Shown: piece by piece, positions 4,474 to 5,316 of the stretch
Layout of the letters: every line of letters begins with the position of its first letter
How positions within the stretch are numbered: position 1 is the first letter of the stretch
Assembly: GCA_021163465.1 (NCBI GenBank)
Contig: JAGGWU010000092.1
Coordinates: 1 to 5,316 of the forward strand
Source: Candidatus Bipolaricaulota bacterium
GTDB taxonomy: Bacteria; Bipolaricaulota; Bipolaricaulia; Bipolaricaulales; Bipolaricaulaceae
DNA length: 5,316 nucleotides
Direction: 5' to 3'
The notes under the pieces: generated by a model
Seen by the model: the letters and a program-made list of their open reading frames with translations, nothing else
The model's database searches: none
Told to the model about the DNA's origin: nothing
Program-made: the position numbers and the translations under genes

Positions 4474-5316
4474 TGTGGGGATGGTGATCTCCTCCGCTAC
4501 CGGCTTCGACTCAAGGAGCACGATGGGGAGGGCGATCAAGATCAGCGCCCCCGCGGCGATGAAGGCGGCGTTGTAGCCCAGGGCGTCGGAGAGGTATCCC
4601 CCGATCAAGGCCCCCAAGACCGAGCTCAAGCCGAGGAGGGCGTTGTAGATCCCCATGGCCTCCCCTTTGCTGCCCGCGGGTGCAAGCCGGGTGACGATCG
4701 CGGTCCCGGCCAGCTGGAAGAAGGCCCAGGTCACGCCCGTTATCAGGAAGAAGACCGGCACGAGCACGAGGTGCAGCCCCGGGAGGACGGACAAGACCCC
4801 GAAAAGGGGGAAGGCCACGCTGCGCACAAAGAGCGCGAGTCCCAAAACCGGGCGGTGGCCGATCCGGAGGATCAGGCGCTGCGCCCAACCGTAAGAGAAG
4901 GCGTTCATGCCGTTGTGGAGGATGTAAAGGGCGAAGACAAGACCGTTGGGAACCCCCAACACCGCCCGCAGGTAAAGGGGAAGGGGCACGAAGAAAACGG
5001 AGAACCCGGTGGCCGCAAGGAGCGCCCCGTAGAAGTACAGGGTAAGATCGGGGCCGATCTTCGTCTTGCCTTGAAGGATCCGCACGACCTGGAGGGGGCC
5101 CAAGCGGTAATAGATCCGGGTCGGGGCGTAGCGGAAACGCTCCACCAGGAAGTTCCCCACCGCCACCATCGTACCGATGAAGGTGCGCCGGGGACGGGGG
5201 ATCTTGGGCTCGGGGACGGTGAGATACCCCAGAAGCCCCGCTCCCAGCCCCAAAAGGGAGGTGATGATCCCGAGCGACTGCAAGGCCTCCCCTTCCCCCA
5301 AGGCCCGGGAAAGTAC
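4450..5316 (-). CDS. Major facilitator superfamily transporter, C-terminal two thirds (5' truncated by window edge)
   Basis: This is an integral membrane secondary transporter; the substrate cannot be told from the sequence. The visible 288 residues, counted from base 5316, contain about seven hydrophobic helices: one at about 12-32, then a long basic cytoplasmic loop (about 33-90), then six at roughly 92-116, 124-146, 156-178, 180-203, 221-246 and 249-270. This fits TM6, the central loop and TM7-TM12 of a 12-helix MFS protein. The loop after the second post-linker helix, QRLILRIGHRP, is the weak second-half copy of MFS motif A. GALIGGYLSDALGY matches the usual glycine-rich TM11 region. About 150 residues (TM1-TM5) lie beyond the window. 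The frame is open to the right edge, so the TTG at 5301 is not a start. Its tail overlaps the gene on the opposite strand. Confidence 0.88.
   Translation of the reverse strand, partial: VLSRALGEGEALQSLGIITSLLGLGAGLLGYLTVPEPKIPRPRRTFIGTMVAVGNFLVERFRYAPTRIYYRLGPLQVVRILQGKTKIGPDLTLYFYGALLAATGFSVFFVPLPLYLRAVLGVPNGLVFALYILHNGMNAFSYGWAQRLILRIGHRPVLGLALFVRSVAFPLFGVLSVLPGLHLVLVPVFFLITGVTWAFFQLAGTAIVTRLAPAGSKGEAMGIYNALLGLSSVLGALIGGYLSDALGYNAAFIAAGALILIALPIVLLESKPVAEEITIPTSQESQGS

Overview
The window is GC-rich, densely packed bacterial DNA with short intergenic gaps and tail-to-tail overlaps. Clear Shine-Dalgarno sites precede at least three genes, and GTG starts are used. A THEP1-type NTPase, together with the base composition, suggests a thermophilic, probably uncultured bacterium. 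A lineage such as Bipolaricaulota is possible, but nothing in the window settles this. I see no mobile element, CRISPR array, tRNA or rRNA.

Layout. Bases 3-884 (+) hold the C-terminal part of a membrane sensor histidine kinase, cut by the left edge. A leftward two-gene operon converges on it, meeting at a 4-base overlap. The first gene (2375 to 1494) encodes a membrane-spanning one-component regulator: two transmembrane helices, an extracytoplasmic sensor domain, and a C-terminal OmpR/PhoB-type winged helix in place of a kinase. The second (1453 to 881) encodes a small exported helical protein. Divergent from the regulator across 162 bp is a second exported helical protein (2538-3200, +). The gap between them carries a likely leaderless promoter for the regulator, a TTGACC/TATGGT promoter for the exported protein, and TTGACC-like direct repeats about 11 bp apart. 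A 10-bp hairpin terminator at 3226-3251 separates this block from the next.

The right half holds a THEP1-family NTPase (3882 to 3358, -), a divergent conserved gene of unknown function (3922-4473, +), and the C-terminal two thirds of a major facilitator transporter (5316 to 4450, -, cut by the right edge). The last two genes overlap by 24 bp, tail to tail.

The most interesting unit is 881-3200: a membrane-anchored transcription factor flanked by two exported proteins that look distantly related to each other, with a plausible operator between. I infer a compact envelope-sensing circuit, analogous in layout to CpxP/CpxAR but with sensor and DNA-binding output in one polypeptide. This comes from architecture and gene order; no ligand, target or function is shown by the sequence.
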